Of a DNA stretch of 64,000 bases, positions 8,982 through 20,475 are shown one piece after another. Position numbers and translations under genes: made by a program. The stretch is from Microvirga sp. KLBC 81. Lineage in GTDB: Bacteria > Pseudomonadota > Alphaproteobacteria > Rhizobiales > Beijerinckiaceae. Within the stretch, counting starts at the first letter, position 1; each line of letters begins with the position of its first letter. Below the pieces are notes generated by a model that was not told the origin of the DNA, made no database searches, and saw nothing but the letters and a program-made list of their open reading frames with translations. The stretch is from assembly GCF_003075415.1 (NCBI RefSeq), contig NZ_QDAH01000011.1, forward strand, positions 1 to 64,000, read 5' to 3'.

Positions 8982-9866
8982 TCAGACCGGCACCAGCATC
9001 GTCCTGGCCTCGTGCACGACTGCACGGGTCACATGGCCCAGCACAGGGCTCACAATGCGGCTCTGCTGCCAGAACAACGGGACATCCAAAGGTTGATCCG
9101 GCCTGAGCGCGACCAGCCTCCCGGCGCGAAGATGGTCGATCACGAGCGGCTCCGGGTTCATGCCCCAGCCGATCCCGGCCAGGGCCGCATCCACAAAGGC
9201 CTGGGACGAGGGCAGCCAGTGGAGCGGGGGCTGAAGGTTGGCTCCGAACACCTGCCGCAGCCATTCTGCCTGGAGCCGATCCTTCTGATTGAAGATCAGA
9301 CACGGGGCGCAGGCCGCCGCAGGCTCGCTGAACCCGTCGGCAAACCACCGGGCGCAATATTCCGGGCTTGCGGTCGCAACATAGCGCAGGGCTCCAAGAG
9401 GATGGCAGTCACAGCCCTGGATCGGCGTATCGTGCGCCGTCACCGCCGCCGCCACCTCGCCCCGCCGCAGCCATTCCGCGCTGTGGTCCTGATCATCCAG
9501 CACCAGGTCGAAGAGGTATCCCTCCGTCTTGGCCATGGCTGCGATGAACCAAGTCGCCAGACTGTCGGCATTCACGGCAATCCGCAGGGTCACAGGCCGG
9601 CTCTCGGCCCGAAGGCCCGGAAGGCTCCCGTGCAAGGAGCTCTCCAGCAGCGAAACCTGCTCGACATGCTGGCACAGGCGCTGGCCGACCTCTGTTGCCG
9701 TGCAGGGCTGACCCCGGACCACAAGCACGACTCCAAGCCGCTCCTCCAGCAGCTTGATCCTCTGGGAGATGGCCGAGGGCGTGACGTTGAGGTGCTGCGC
9801 AGCCCGCTCGAAGCTGCCGGTTCGGATGACAGCCGCGAGGGCGGAGAGATGGGCGTAATCGAGCAT
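8982..9866 (-). CDS. argP: LysR-family regulator ArgP
   Basis: 294 residues. The N-terminal winged helix-turn-helix has AAVIRTGSFERAAQHLNVTPSAISQRI, the form typical of ArgP/IciA/LysG. The remainder is the effector domain. ArgP senses lysine/arginine and controls a lysine/arginine exporter. Here it is divergent from exactly such a gene (lysE/argO at 9959), with 92 bases in between and a palindrome touching its own start codon. This context makes the assignment firm. Confidence 0.92.
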   Translation of the reverse strand: MLDYAHLSALAAVIRTGSFERAAQHLNVTPSAISQRIKLLEERLGVVLVVRGQPCTATEVGQRLCQHVEQVSLLESSLHGSLPGLRAESRPVTLRIAVNADSLATWFIAAMAKTEGYLFDLVLDDQDHSAEWLRRGEVAAAVTAHDTPIQGCDCHPLGALRYVATASPEYCARWFADGFSEPAAACAPCLIFNQKDRLQAEWLRQVFGANLQPPLHWLPSSQAFVDAALAGIGWGMNPEPLVIDHLRAGRLVALRPDQPLDVPLFWQQSRIVSPVLGHVTRAVVHEARTMLVPV

Positions 9867-9868
9867 GA

Positions 9869-9883
9869 ATTAGAAGCTCTAAT
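9869..9883. promoter_or_regulatory. Probable ArgP/LysG operator
   Basis: Palindrome ATTAGA-AGC-TCTAAT in the argP-lysE intergenic region, starting 3 bases upstream of the argP start codon. It fits the T-N11-A form of LysR sites. Its position suggests autorepression as well as control of the exporter gene. Confidence 0.6.
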
Positions 9884-9958
9884 GTGGGATGAAAAACTTT
9901 AACTGTTCTAACTCTGACCCTCGGCCTAGCCCATGTCGACCCCTCGTTGGAGATCGAC

Positions 9959-10573
9959 ATGACTATCCCTCTCTTCGCTGGCTTCATGCTGGGCCTGAGC
10001 TTGATCCTCGTCATCGGGGCACAGAACGCCTTCGTGCTGCGCCTGGGCCTGAGGGGAGAGCATGTCCTGGCGGTAGCCTTGACCTGCGCCCTGTCCGATG
10101 CCGTATTGATCCTGGTCGGTGTCACCGGGTTTGCCCAGGTGAGCGCCATCATGCCCTGGGCAGAGCCCGTCATGCGGTATGCAGGCGCGGCCTTTCTCAT
10201 TGTGTACGGCGTCCGTAGCTTCAGATCGGCATTCGCGGCCGAGGCCAGCCTAGAGGTGTCAGGGACAGCCACAACCACACTTCAAGGCGCCTTGCTCACC
10301 TGTCTGGCACTCACCTGGCTCAATCCTCACGTCTACCTTGATACCGTTGTGCTGATCGGGTCGATCTCGACGCAGTTTGATGAGGGGCGGGAGATGTTCG
10401 CGCTCGGGGCCATGCTCGCATCCTTCACCTTCTTCCTCTCGCTGGGCTATGGCGCACGCCTGCTGCGTCCCTTCTTCGCCCGCCCGGGGACGTGGCGGGT
10501 TCTCGATGGTGGGATCGGTCTCGTGATGTGGGGCACGGCCGCAAGGGTGCTGCTCGCTTCAACACCCGCATAA
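9959..10573 (+). CDS. LysE/ArgO amino-acid exporter
   Basis: 204 residues, about six transmembrane helices. The signature GLSLILVIGAQNAFVLRLGLRG is the N-terminal motif of LysE/ArgO, and LTWLNPHVYLDTVVLIGSIS is the conserved motif of the central region. It exports lysine or arginine and is normally activated by ArgP. The ATG at 9959 has GGAGA seven bases upstream; the TTG at 9947 is rejected. Confidence 0.93.
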   Translation: MTIPLFAGFMLGLSLILVIGAQNAFVLRLGLRGEHVLAVALTCALSDAVLILVGVTGFAQVSAIMPWAEPVMRYAGAAFLIVYGVRSFRSAFAAEASLEVSGTATTTLQGALLTCLALTWLNPHVYLDTVVLIGSISTQFDEGREMFALGAMLASFTFFLSLGYGARLLRPFFARPGTWRVLDGGIGLVMWGTAARVLLASTPA

Positions 10574-10885
10574 GCCGCCAAGCAGGAGCTGCCGCCTACA
10601 CCGACTCCGCTTCGGTTTGAACCGGGCACCACGAGTTGGGTACCCGAGTGTTGGATTTTGACCGTTTGGCACGCCTCAAGGGCTGATCGGCAGCTTTACA
10701 TGCGATCAGCGCTCCCCTCGGTGATGGAGCGGTGCTTTCTCTTTGCAATGCTCGAGAGACTGCATGGAAGGACGCCTCAGATCTGCAAAGGCGCGGCGGA
10801 AAAATTCCAATCCAAGCCCTTTCCGATAATGACGAAATAACGTATCAAATTCGGCTATCGATCCTTTGTTCTTCGGAAGAGACCC
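10574..10885. other. Intergenic region upstream of the RTX gene
   Basis: 312 bases with no convincing gene. The last ~80 bases are noticeably more A/T-rich than the surroundings and end in GGAAGAG, a good ribosome site 7 bases before the RTX start. The promoter of that gene should lie here, but I cannot identify one consensus. Confidence 0.5.
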
Positions 10886-13204
10886 ATGGCCGACTATTAC
10901 TTTGATCCTTCTAATCCCCCCAACTCCGTCGACGGCTACGACACCGACAACGCCGTTAAGCTTGCTGCAGGAACAGCTTTCTTCGGTCGTACATTCTATA
11001 ACAGCACGACTGGGGGAGATGCGGTCCGCGCCATCGGAATCCAGGACATCACGATCATTCCCGGCGTGACCATCCGCGGCCAGAACGACGGCATCAATTT
11101 TGCGGCGGCCGGCATCTCTACGAACGCGAACAGGGTCTTCAACGGCGGCGGCTTCATCTCGTCCGTGACCGGCGCCGGCATTCATTTCGCCGCCGGCGGG
11201 GAAGGCATCGTCACGAACCAGGGCACCATCACCGGCCCGACCGGCATCAAGATGGATAACAACGGCAAGCTGGAGGTGCTGAATACCGGCACGATCGTCG
11301 CCTCCGGCAAAGCCGTCGTGAGCGGCTCCGGCCAGGACAAAGTGGTCAATACCGGCCTGATCCGCTCCACGGGGACTGAGGGAATCGCGATCGACTTGGG
11401 CGCAGGCGATGACATCTACGACGGCAGCGCCGGTGCGGTCATCGGCAAGATCGTCCTGGGCGAGGGCAGTGACCGTGCCTATGGCGGCGCCGGCTCCGAG
11501 GTCTTCGCCGGCGGACAGGGCAATGATTTCATCGACGGCGGCGCAGGCAGCGACACGGTCGATTATTCGGGTGCGACGGGTGGCATCAACGTGGATCTGT
11601 CGCAGACGGGCCAGCAGGCGATCGGCGGCGGCAATGACTCCGATACGCTCGTCAACATCGAGAACATCATCGGCGGTCAGCACAGCGATTGGATCAAAGG
11701 CAACGGCGCCGACAACGTGCTCGAGGGCGGAGCCGGCAACGACACCTTCGAAGGCGGTGCCGGCAGCGACACGCTCCTCGGCGGCGAGGGCGAGGACACG
11801 GCCAATTACTACGGCACGGCTGCGATCCGAGTGGACCTCAGGTTCAATGGTGTCTCCCAGAATACCTTGGGCTCGGGCTGGGATACGCTGAAGGACATCG
11901 AAAACGTCAACGGCAGCAGCAACTGGGACACCATCGACGGCAGCGACACTGCCAACAAGCTCTGGGGCTGGAGCGGCAGCGACAGCCTCAACGGTCATGG
12001 TGGCAACGACACCCTTGAGGGCGCCGACGGCAACGACACGCTCGACGGCGGCGCAGACAACGACAGCCTAAAAGGCGGAATCGGCAATGACAGCCTCATC
12101 GGCGGAATCGGCACCGACGAGCTGATTGGCGAGGCCGGCAACGATACTCTTTGGGGCGGCGACGGCAACGACATGGCCGTTTTCTTCGGCCTCAAGGCTG
12201 CCTACAACATCTCGGTCACCACCGCTGACGAAAACACGTCCTACACGGTGACCCATAAGGTGCCGGCTGCAGAAAACAGCCAGGACACGATTGTCGGTGC
12301 AGGCGGTGTGGATAGCCTCAAGGGCATTCGCCTCCTGAAGTTCCTGGGCAATAACCTCACGGATGCCAGCGACGACCAGCTCTATGCTTTCAGCAATTCC
12401 GCTGCACCGACCGTCGTCAATCTTTCGGGCAGCGGGGTCAAGGAGAACAGCAACGTTGGCACGGTCGTCGGAGTCCTGTCCGCCACCGATGCCGACGGCG
12501 ACGCGCTGACCTACACCTTGCTCACGGATGCCGGAGGTCTCTTCGAACTTGACGACGACGGCAAGACGATCCTCGTCAAGAAGAAAGAAGGCCTCGATTA
12601 CGAGCTCCACTCCACCTTCACCATCAAGGTGAGGGTGAGCGACGGCATCAAGAACGTCAGCGATGATGCCACGGTCGGAACCGCCGATCGGGACGTCGTG
12701 ATCAAGATCATCAATGAGGCTGAGGCTGGCAACGTTACCCGCATCGGCACATCGGCCAGTGAGTCGCTGTCCGGCGAACTCGGAAACGACATCATCAGGG
12801 GCATGGGCGGCAGCGATACGATCAGCGGTGCAACCGGCAACGACAAGATCTTTGGCGGAACTGGCGGTGACCGTCTGACCGGTGGAGACGGCTACGACAG
12901 ATTCTACTTCGACACGGCTCCGAGCAGCTCGTATTACGACATCATCACCGACTTCAACCCGGTATACGACACGATCTATCTCTCGCGAGCGATCTTCAGC
13001 GGGATCAGCAGAACGGGAACTCTGTCGAGCACTGCGTTCAAGGTCGGCAACAGCTTCGACTCGTCCGATCGGATCGTCTACGAACCGGGAAGCGGCGGTC
13101 TGTTTTATGACCGCGATGGGGCCGCCACGACGTACAAATGGGTTCAGATCGCCGACTTGGAAGCAGGCCTCAGGCTGACATACAGGGACATCGTCGTCTA
13201 CTGA
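10886..13204 (+). CDS. RTX calcium-binding protein with cadherin-like domain
   Basis: 772 residues, acidic, no cleavable signal peptide. Residues ~45-190 look like a beta-helix with recurring NxGTI/NTGxI turns. Then come GGxGxDxxx calcium-binding nonapeptide repeats in three groups (~208-330, ~365-430, ~625-670). A cadherin-like domain lies at ~510-610 (VGVLSATDADGDALTY). The C-terminus (FNPVYDTIYLSRAIFSGI onward) resembles the uncleaved type I secretion signal region of RTX proteins. Such proteins are exported in one step and fold on external calcium; adhesion or surface-layer roles are common. No HlyB/HlyD/TolC-type genes are nearby, so the exporter must be encoded elsewhere. Substrate and role unknown. 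Confidence 0.9.
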   Translation: MADYYFDPSNPPNSVDGYDTDNAVKLAAGTAFFGRTFYNSTTGGDAVRAIGIQDITIIPGVTIRGQNDGINFAAAGISTNANRVFNGGGFISSVTGAGIHFAAGGEGIVTNQGTITGPTGIKMDNNGKLEVLNTGTIVASGKAVVSGSGQDKVVNTGLIRSTGTEGIAIDLGAGDDIYDGSAGAVIGKIVLGEGSDRAYGGAGSEVFAGGQGNDFIDGGAGSDTVDYSGATGGINVDLSQTGQQAIGGGNDSDTLVNIENIIGGQHSDWIKGNGADNVLEGGAGNDTFEGGAGSDTLLGGEGEDTANYYGTAAIRVDLRFNGVSQNTLGSGWDTLKDIENVNGSSNWDTIDGSDTANKLWGWSGSDSLNGHGGNDTLEGADGNDTLDGGADNDSLKGGIGNDSLIGGIGTDELIGEAGNDTLWGGDGNDMAVFFGLKAAYNISVTTADENTSYTVTHKVPAAENSQDTIVGAGGVDSLKGIRLLKFLGNNLTDASDDQLYAFSNSAAPTVVNLSGSGVKENSNVGTVVGVLSATDADGDALTYTLLTDAGGLFELDDDGKTILVKKKEGLDYELHSTFTIKVRVSDGIKNVSDDATVGTADRDVVIKIINEAEAGNVTRIGTSASESLSGELGNDIIRGMGGSDTISGATGNDKIFGGTGGDRLTGGDGYDRFYFDTAPSSSYYDIITDFNPVYDTIYLSRAIFSGISRTGTLSSTAFKVGNSFDSSDRIVYEPGSGGLFYDRDGAATTYKWVQIADLEAGLRLTYRDIVVY

Positions 13205-13226
13205 TGGTGTCGAGATCATCAAGGAA

Positions 13227-13255
13227 AAAGCCCGGTTCATCAAAAACCGGGCTTT
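13227..13255. terminator. Bidirectional terminator between the RTX gene and ppa
   Basis: Perfect 11-bp stem (AAAGCCCGGTT at 13227-13237, AACCGGGCTTT at 13245-13255) with a 7-base loop, between convergent genes. A-run and T-run flanks suit both directions. Confidence 0.8.
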
Positions 13256-13313
13256 CATGGAAGAAGCACCCAGCCGCGTAACCGGGCGCTTTATTCGCTT
13301 CCGAGCGTGAGAC

Positions 13314-13844
13314 TTACTTCTTCTTGGCGCGCTCGATGCCTTCGACGATGAGGCGGCGGGCATCGGCTGCGTCGCCCCAGCGGATGATCTTGGCCCACTT
13401 GCCGGGCTCGAGATCCTTGTAGTGCTCGAAGAAGTGCTCGATCTGCTTGAGGGTGATCTCCGGCAGATCGGTATGGTTCTGCACCCGGTCGTAGCGCTGG
13501 GTGAGCTTGCTCGACGGGACCGCGATGATCTTTTCGTCCTGGCCGCCGTCGTCCTCCATCACGAGCACGCCGACCGGACGCACGTTCATGACGGCGCCCG
13601 GCGCGATGGCGCGGGTATTGGCGATGAGCACGTCGCACGGGTCGCCGTCGCCGGAAAGGGTGTGCGGGATGAAGCCGTAATTCCCGGGATACCGCATCGC
13701 GGTATAGAGGAAGCGGTCGACGAAGAGCGTGCCCGACTCCTTGTCCATCTCGTATTTGATGGGCTCGCCGCCGAGCGGCACTTCGATGACGACGTTCACG
13801 TCCTCAGGCGGGTTCTTTCCAGTCGGGATCGCGTCAAGGCGCAT
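13314..13844 (-). CDS. ppa: Inorganic pyrophosphatase
   Basis: 176 residues, normal for family I bacterial enzymes. Signature DGDPCDVLI with the metal-binding Asp residues, and the active-site segment [10 protein letters not shown]. Hydrolyses PPi in the cytoplasm, driving biosynthetic reactions. Single gene with its own terminator. Confidence 0.97.
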   Translation of the reverse strand: MRLDAIPTGKNPPEDVNVVIEVPLGGEPIKYEMDKESGTLFVDRFLYTAMRYPGNYGFIPHTLSGDGDPCDVLIANTRAIAPGAVMNVRPVGVLVMEDDGGQDEKIIAVPSSKLTQRYDRVQNHTDLPEITLKQIEHFFEHYKDLEPGKWAKIIRWGDAADARRLIVEGIERAKKK

Positions 13845-14028
13845 GGAACTGTTCTCCGGAACGAGGCTTGAGACATTGCCTCAGTGAAGGGCACGCCGCT
13901 TCACCGATCAATGCAGCAAAAGGAAGCCCTCTGGAGCGGTCCGGCTTGACGGCCCGGGATGCCGCTCGCTGAGGCTTTGGCGCTTCCTAGCCGGACTGCG
14001 CGCTCGCAACAAGGACCAAAAGGGGTTT

Positions 14029-14535
14029 TTAGCGAAAGAGATAGGCGACTTTGGCAAGGGGGGTGCCGCCGATCCGCTCCTCCACGCGGGCGACGCTGCG
14101 CCCGCCAAGCCCCTCGTAGAAGGCGCAGGCCCGCTCGTTCTCGGCCAAAGCCCACACCGCGACCCGCGGCATGTCGCTGTGGCGCAGGTCGTTGAGGACG
14201 GCCTTGAACAGCCGCCGGCCAAGCCCGATTCCCTGGTATTCCGGCAGGAGATAGATCTCGTCGATCTCGCCGTCCGCCGGCAGCGACCGGTCGCGGCAGC
14301 GGCCGTAAGAGGCGTAGCCCGCGATGCCCTGGCCGATATCCAGCACCACGAGGGGACGGCCACGGGCCACCGTGGAGCGCCACCAGCGCTCGCCGCGCCG
14401 GGAGAACATCTTGTCGAGGGTCACGCCGGGAATGATGCCGAGATAGGCCTCGCGCCAGGCGGCGTCGAAGACCCTGGAGAGGGCCGGGGCGTCATCGGGC
14501 TTGGCGTGACGGATACTGACGAGAAGGTCGCTCAT
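14029..14535 (-). CDS. GNAT-family N-acetyltransferase
   Basis: 168 residues from the ATG at 14535 (MSDLLVSIRHAKPDDA). The acetyl-CoA loop motif is LLPEYQGIGLGRRLFKAVL, followed by ALAENERACAFYEGLGG, the usual GNAT C-terminal strand. Cytoplasmic acetyltransferase of unknown substrate. A start nine codons earlier is open but less typical. Confidence 0.9.
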   Translation of the reverse strand: MSDLLVSIRHAKPDDAPALSRVFDAAWREAYLGIIPGVTLDKMFSRRGERWWRSTVARGRPLVVLDIGQGIAGYASYGRCRDRSLPADGEIDEIYLLPEYQGIGLGRRLFKAVLNDLRHSDMPRVAVWALAENERACAFYEGLGGRSVARVEERIGGTPLAKVAYLFR

Positions 14536-14947
14536 GGCTCGCGGCAATGTCTTTCGAGGCAATGAAAACAGCTTCGCCGGATCATGGTTAACAAGGCGTT
14601 AACAAGCGCGAAGAGCCAAGCCAGCGAAGCGTGGCTTTGTTTAAGCCAAATGAGATGCAGCGGGGCACAGGCAAAACGCCGCAAGCTCCTTTAAAGCAGC
14701 CGCGGGTCATGAACTCTATGGACGAATCGTATTCCGACCTGTCGTGCGGCCGTACGTGACTCTCTTGGCCGACGAGGCAACCTGCTGTGACGAGCTCCTA
14801 TGGTAATTTCAGTAACCAGCCTGCGCCGAAAACCGCAGCGAACGACCCGTAGTCCGGTTCCAATGGCGATGCGTAGGGCGGCAGGGGCGTGTTCGCCAAT
14901 ATCGGCGCGAAGAAGGCCATCACCTCTAACGACTTCATCGTCCTAAG

Positions 14948-14986
14948 CAAAAGCCCGGGGGATCGCTGCATCACCTGGGGCTTTTG
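14948..14986. terminator. Hairpin terminator downstream of acnA
   Basis: CAAAAGCCC at 14948-14956 pairs with GGGCTTTTG at 14978-14986. A/T-rich stem ends make it usable in both directions; it is the nearest candidate for ending acnA transcription. Confidence 0.6.
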
Positions 14987-14994
14987 TCCGGTGC

Positions 14995-15030
14995 GCCCGC
15001 TCCTCGTCCGAAGAGCGGGCGTTTTGCTTT
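14995..15030 (+). terminator. Plus-oriented intrinsic terminator without an upstream gene
   Basis: GCCCGCTC (14995-15002) pairs with GAGCGGGC (15013-15020), followed on the plus strand by GTTTTGCTTT. The T-tract lies only on the plus side, so it should terminate a transcript entering from the left. Confidence 0.6.
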
Positions 15031-15036
15031 ATTGCC

Positions 15037-17742
<2,706 letters not shown>

Positions 17743-17963
17743 GGCGAATCCTCGCGTGCATTGGGTTACGAACGAACAGTTTGTTCGGCCGAAAGCGCGA
17801 AAAGCGCGCGCCGCTCCGGGGGCGCCCGGACAGGGGAAAAGCGCGCGAGGCGGATTGGACGCCTTGGCGCGCGGCGCAGCCGAGGGTGCTATAGATCATT
17901 TCCAACCATCCCGCTACACGGTTTAGAACGGTTCTGGGGTGCAATGAGGGCAGGGGGCCAAGT

Positions 17964-18605
17964 TTGGGGCAAGGTTTGCGTCTGAGCGTTAACAATTTGG
18001 CTTGTGACCGAGGCGGGCGCCGGATCTTCGAGGGCGTGTCGTTCACCCTTCAACCCGGCGAGGCCCTGGTGATCACCGGGCGCAACGGGGCCGGCAAGTC
18101 GAGCCTGCTGGAGCTGCTCGCCGGGCGTCTCCATCCCGCCGCCGGAAAGATCATCTGGGAAGAGGCCGGCGAACGCGGTCTGCCAGAGTGCCTTCATTAC
18201 GTCGGCCATCGGGATGCGCTCAAAAGCGCGCTGACGGCCCAGGAGAATCTGGACTTCGCCCGTGACTTCCTCGGCACCCCGGCCCTGTCCGCTGCTGAGG
18301 CGCTGGAGGCGGTGGGCCTCGCCCATGCGGCCCGGCTGCCGGTAGGCTATCTCTCGGCGGGACAGCGCCATCGCGTAGCATTGGCCCGCCTTCTCGTGGC
18401 GCACCGCCCCTTGTGGCTCCTCGACGAGCCGACCTCGGCGCTCGATACCGCCTCGCAGGAGACCTTGCGCCAGCTCCTGGAGAATCACCGCGCACAAGGC
18501 GGCATGATCGCCGCCACCACCCATTCGCCGCTGTTTCTCTCCGAACCGAAAGAGATCCGGATCGAGCGCACCAGCATACCCTCCCCCCTTGCGGGAGAGG
18601 GATGA
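17964..18605 (+). CDS. ccmA: Heme exporter ATP-binding protein CcmA
   Basis: ABC ATPase of the cytochrome c maturation system I; with CcmB and CcmC it drives release of heme-loaded CcmE. 213 residues: Walker A GRNGAGKSSLL, signature LSAGQRHRVALARLL, Walker B LWLLDEPTSALD. No ATG is available. I take the TTG at 17964 because AGGGGG lies just upstream; the TTG at 17976 (LRLSVNNLA) would give a more typical N-terminus. The last residues (PSPLAGEG) come from a dispersed repeat. Overlaps ccmB by ATGA-type coupling. Confidence 0.94.
   Translation: MGQGLRLSVNNLACDRGGRRIFEGVSFTLQPGEALVITGRNGAGKSSLLELLAGRLHPAAGKIIWEEAGERGLPECLHYVGHRDALKSALTAQENLDFARDFLGTPALSAAEALEAVGLAHAARLPVGYLSAGQRHRVALARLLVAHRPLWLLDEPTSALDTASQETLRQLLENHRAQGGMIAATTHSPLFLSEPKEIRIERTSIPSPLAGEG
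18579..18602. repeat. Short palindromic repeat, family D, at the end of ccmA
   Basis: CCCTCCCCCCTTGCGGGAGAGGG: imperfect palindrome forming the last codons of ccmA. A similar element starts the repeat cluster in rimM (35423 onward). Confidence 0.65.
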
Positions 18606-19273
18606 TGTTGAGGTCCTTCCGCGCGCTGCTGATCCGCGACCTGAAACTCGCTGCCCGCGTGGGCGGCTCCGGGGTCATGGGCCTCATCTTCTTCCTGATG
18701 ATCGTCACGCTGATTCCCTTCGCATTAGGCCCTGATCTCAACCTCCTGTCGCGAATCGGTCCGGCGATACTCTGGATCGCGGCCTTGCTGGCCACGCTGA
18801 TCGGTCTCGACCGTTTGTTTCAGGCGGACCAGGAGGATGGGTCGCTCGAACTGCTGCGCCTCTCGCCCGCGCCGCTCGAATTGATCGTGCTCGCCAAGGT
18901 TACCGCCTATTGGCTGACGACCGGCTTGCCGCTCGCGATTGCGACGCCGCTCTTCGGCCTCCTCGTGGCGCTCTCGCCCGAGGGCATGCTTGCCATGGTG
19001 GTGACCCTGCTCGTCGGCACGCCCGCGCTCACTTTCATCGGCGCGATAGGCGCGGCGCTGACAGCCTCGCTGCGGCGCGGCGGTCTGATCCTGGCGATTC
19101 TGGTGCTGCCCTTCATGATCCCGACCCTGATCTTCGGCGTCTCGGCGGCGAATGCGGCGGTGGGCGGCACAGTGCCCTTTGCGACGCCGTTCCTGATTCT
19201 CGTCGCGCTGTCGCTGATCGCCGCCGTCGTCGGCACAGTGGGAGCTGCTGCGGCGCTGAGGTCGGGGGAGTGA
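18605..19273 (+). CDS. ccmB: Heme exporter permease CcmB
   Basis: 222 residues with six predicted transmembrane helices, starting FRALLIRDLKLAAR, the cytoplasmic helix typical of CcmB, with the conserved FQADQEDGSLELLRLSP segment. Membrane partner of CcmA. The ATG at 18605 shares bases with the ccmA stop codon. Confidence 0.95.
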   Translation: MLRSFRALLIRDLKLAARVGGSGVMGLIFFLMIVTLIPFALGPDLNLLSRIGPAILWIAALLATLIGLDRLFQADQEDGSLELLRLSPAPLELIVLAKVTAYWLTTGLPLAIATPLFGLLVALSPEGMLAMVVTLLVGTPALTFIGAIGAALTASLRRGGLILAILVLPFMIPTLIFGVSAANAAVGGTVPFATPFLILVALSLIAAVVGTVGAAAALRSGE

Positions 19274-20272
19274 TTATGGCCTCAAGCTCATCCCGAAGGC
19301 CTGCTCGATGGCGGGCTTTCCGTCCCGCTCCACGCGATAGATCGCGCGATAGAGGCCGGGGCGAAAGCCGCCGGCAGGCTGCCTGATGCCGGCGAATATC
19401 ATCCATTGCGCCTTGTCGCGGTCAAGGGGCGGGGCCTTGTTCTGCGCAATCGGCTTTCCATCCGTATCGAAGAGCGTGAGAACCTGCACGTCGCCGCCCT
19501 TCAGGCCGATGGCGCGCGCATAGGCCACGAGAGCCGGGGAGGTGGTGGTGGGCGTGTTCTGCTCCGCAGAACCCGATTCGATCGCCTCCATCGTCACCGG
19601 GCCTGGAGCAAATCCCTTGTTCAGCACGCTGCCGGCCTGGTAGGCGAGGGCGCTCTGCACCGAAGGCTCCCAGAGCGAGGCCTGCTGTCCGGCTCCGCAG
19701 GCCTGGCTGGCGGGGCCGGAGGTGAAGGGATCGACCACCTTGCCGTCCTTGCGAACGGTGAAATGGAGATGCGGGAACTCGGTTGCGCCGGACAGGCCGA
19801 TACGCCCGATCCTGTCGCCGGCCTTCACCATCTCGCCGGGCTTCACGGCAAGGCTGCTCTTGGCCATGTGGCAATACTGGGTTTGCCAGCCGTTGCCGTG
19901 GTCGACGACAGCCCCATTGCCGCATTCGGTGTTCTCGACGGATTCGCGGCCCCGACCCATGATGGACACATCCTCCATGCTGTCCTGGGTGCGCAGAACC
20001 TTGCCGTCGGCTGCCGCGACTACGTCCACGCCAGCCTTCATGGCGGCCGTGGTCGGGACACGGATATCGGTGCCGTCATGGCCATCGTAAGTGAGCGTTC
20101 CGCAGCGATAATCGCCGATCCCCGAATCGGCGATGTGATCCACGTAATGCTGGATGAAGCAGGTGCGCCCGACCTCGCAGGCGACGGGAAAGCGAAGCGA
20201 GATGTCCTGCGCGTGCACGGCCCCCGGTATGGCGAGGCATGAGGCAATCAGGCTGAAGGCAGGAAGACGCAT
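19274..20272 (-). CDS. M23-family metallopeptidase
   Basis: 332 residues with a signal peptide (cleavage near AVHA-Q). The M23 zinc-ligand motifs are present: GHDGTD (HxxxD) and the downstream FPHLHF (HxH). An extra C-terminal domain of ~120 residues has no recognised motif. Acts in the periplasm, probably as a peptidoglycan endopeptidase or an M23 protein with another function. Inserted between ccmB and ccmC in the opposite direction, so it splits the ccm set. Ends one base after the ccmB stop. Confidence 0.9.
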   Translation of the reverse strand: MRLPAFSLIASCLAIPGAVHAQDISLRFPVACEVGRTCFIQHYVDHIADSGIGDYRCGTLTYDGHDGTDIRVPTTAAMKAGVDVVAAADGKVLRTQDSMEDVSIMGRGRESVENTECGNGAVVDHGNGWQTQYCHMAKSSLAVKPGEMVKAGDRIGRIGLSGATEFPHLHFTVRKDGKVVDPFTSGPASQACGAGQQASLWEPSVQSALAYQAGSVLNKGFAPGPVTMEAIESGSAEQNTPTTTSPALVAYARAIGLKGGDVQVLTLFDTDGKPIAQNKAPPLDRDKAQWMIFAGIRQPAGGFRPGLYRAIYRVERDGKPAIEQAFGMSLRP

Positions 20273-20475
20273 GGCTTTCTCCGCAACAATGATGCGCATG
20301 ACCATAGCCCCTACCGTGGCGATTGAAAGGCAAAGCCTGCTATGGACTTACGGACAATACCGGATTGCAGGACCACGCCTTTGATCGCTACAGAACGGCA
20401 ATCCTGGCGAAATCGTTATTCAGCTTGGACCTGCTCCTCGTTGCAGGCGCAAGCCAAGGCCGCTACATCGTGCGT

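Larger units (their letters stand above)
14536..15036 (+). other. Non-coding interval with an orphan plus-strand transcript signature
   Basis: About 500 bases between the GNAT gene and acnA with no convincing gene. From ~14780 to ~14990 the plus strand contains short open stretches with in-frame stops (for example SSYGNFSNQPAPKTAANDP then TAG), which could be a decayed small gene or a non-coding RNA. The interval ends with two hairpins. The second is a plus-oriented terminator, although no plus-strand gene precedes it. Confidence 0.35.

Noticed and set aside
10658..10840. 60-codon frame upstream of the RTX gene
   Set aside because: No ribosome site, no recognisable feature, and atypical codon use; considered chance.
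11500..12200. Tandem short repeats that could suggest a CRISPR array
   Set aside because: They are in-frame RTX nonapeptide codons, not constant repeats with variable spacers.
10706..13363. Two long minus-strand frames opposite the RTX gene
   Set aside because: They mirror the repetitive RTX codons (Asp/Gly repeats read backwards) and have no ribosome sites.
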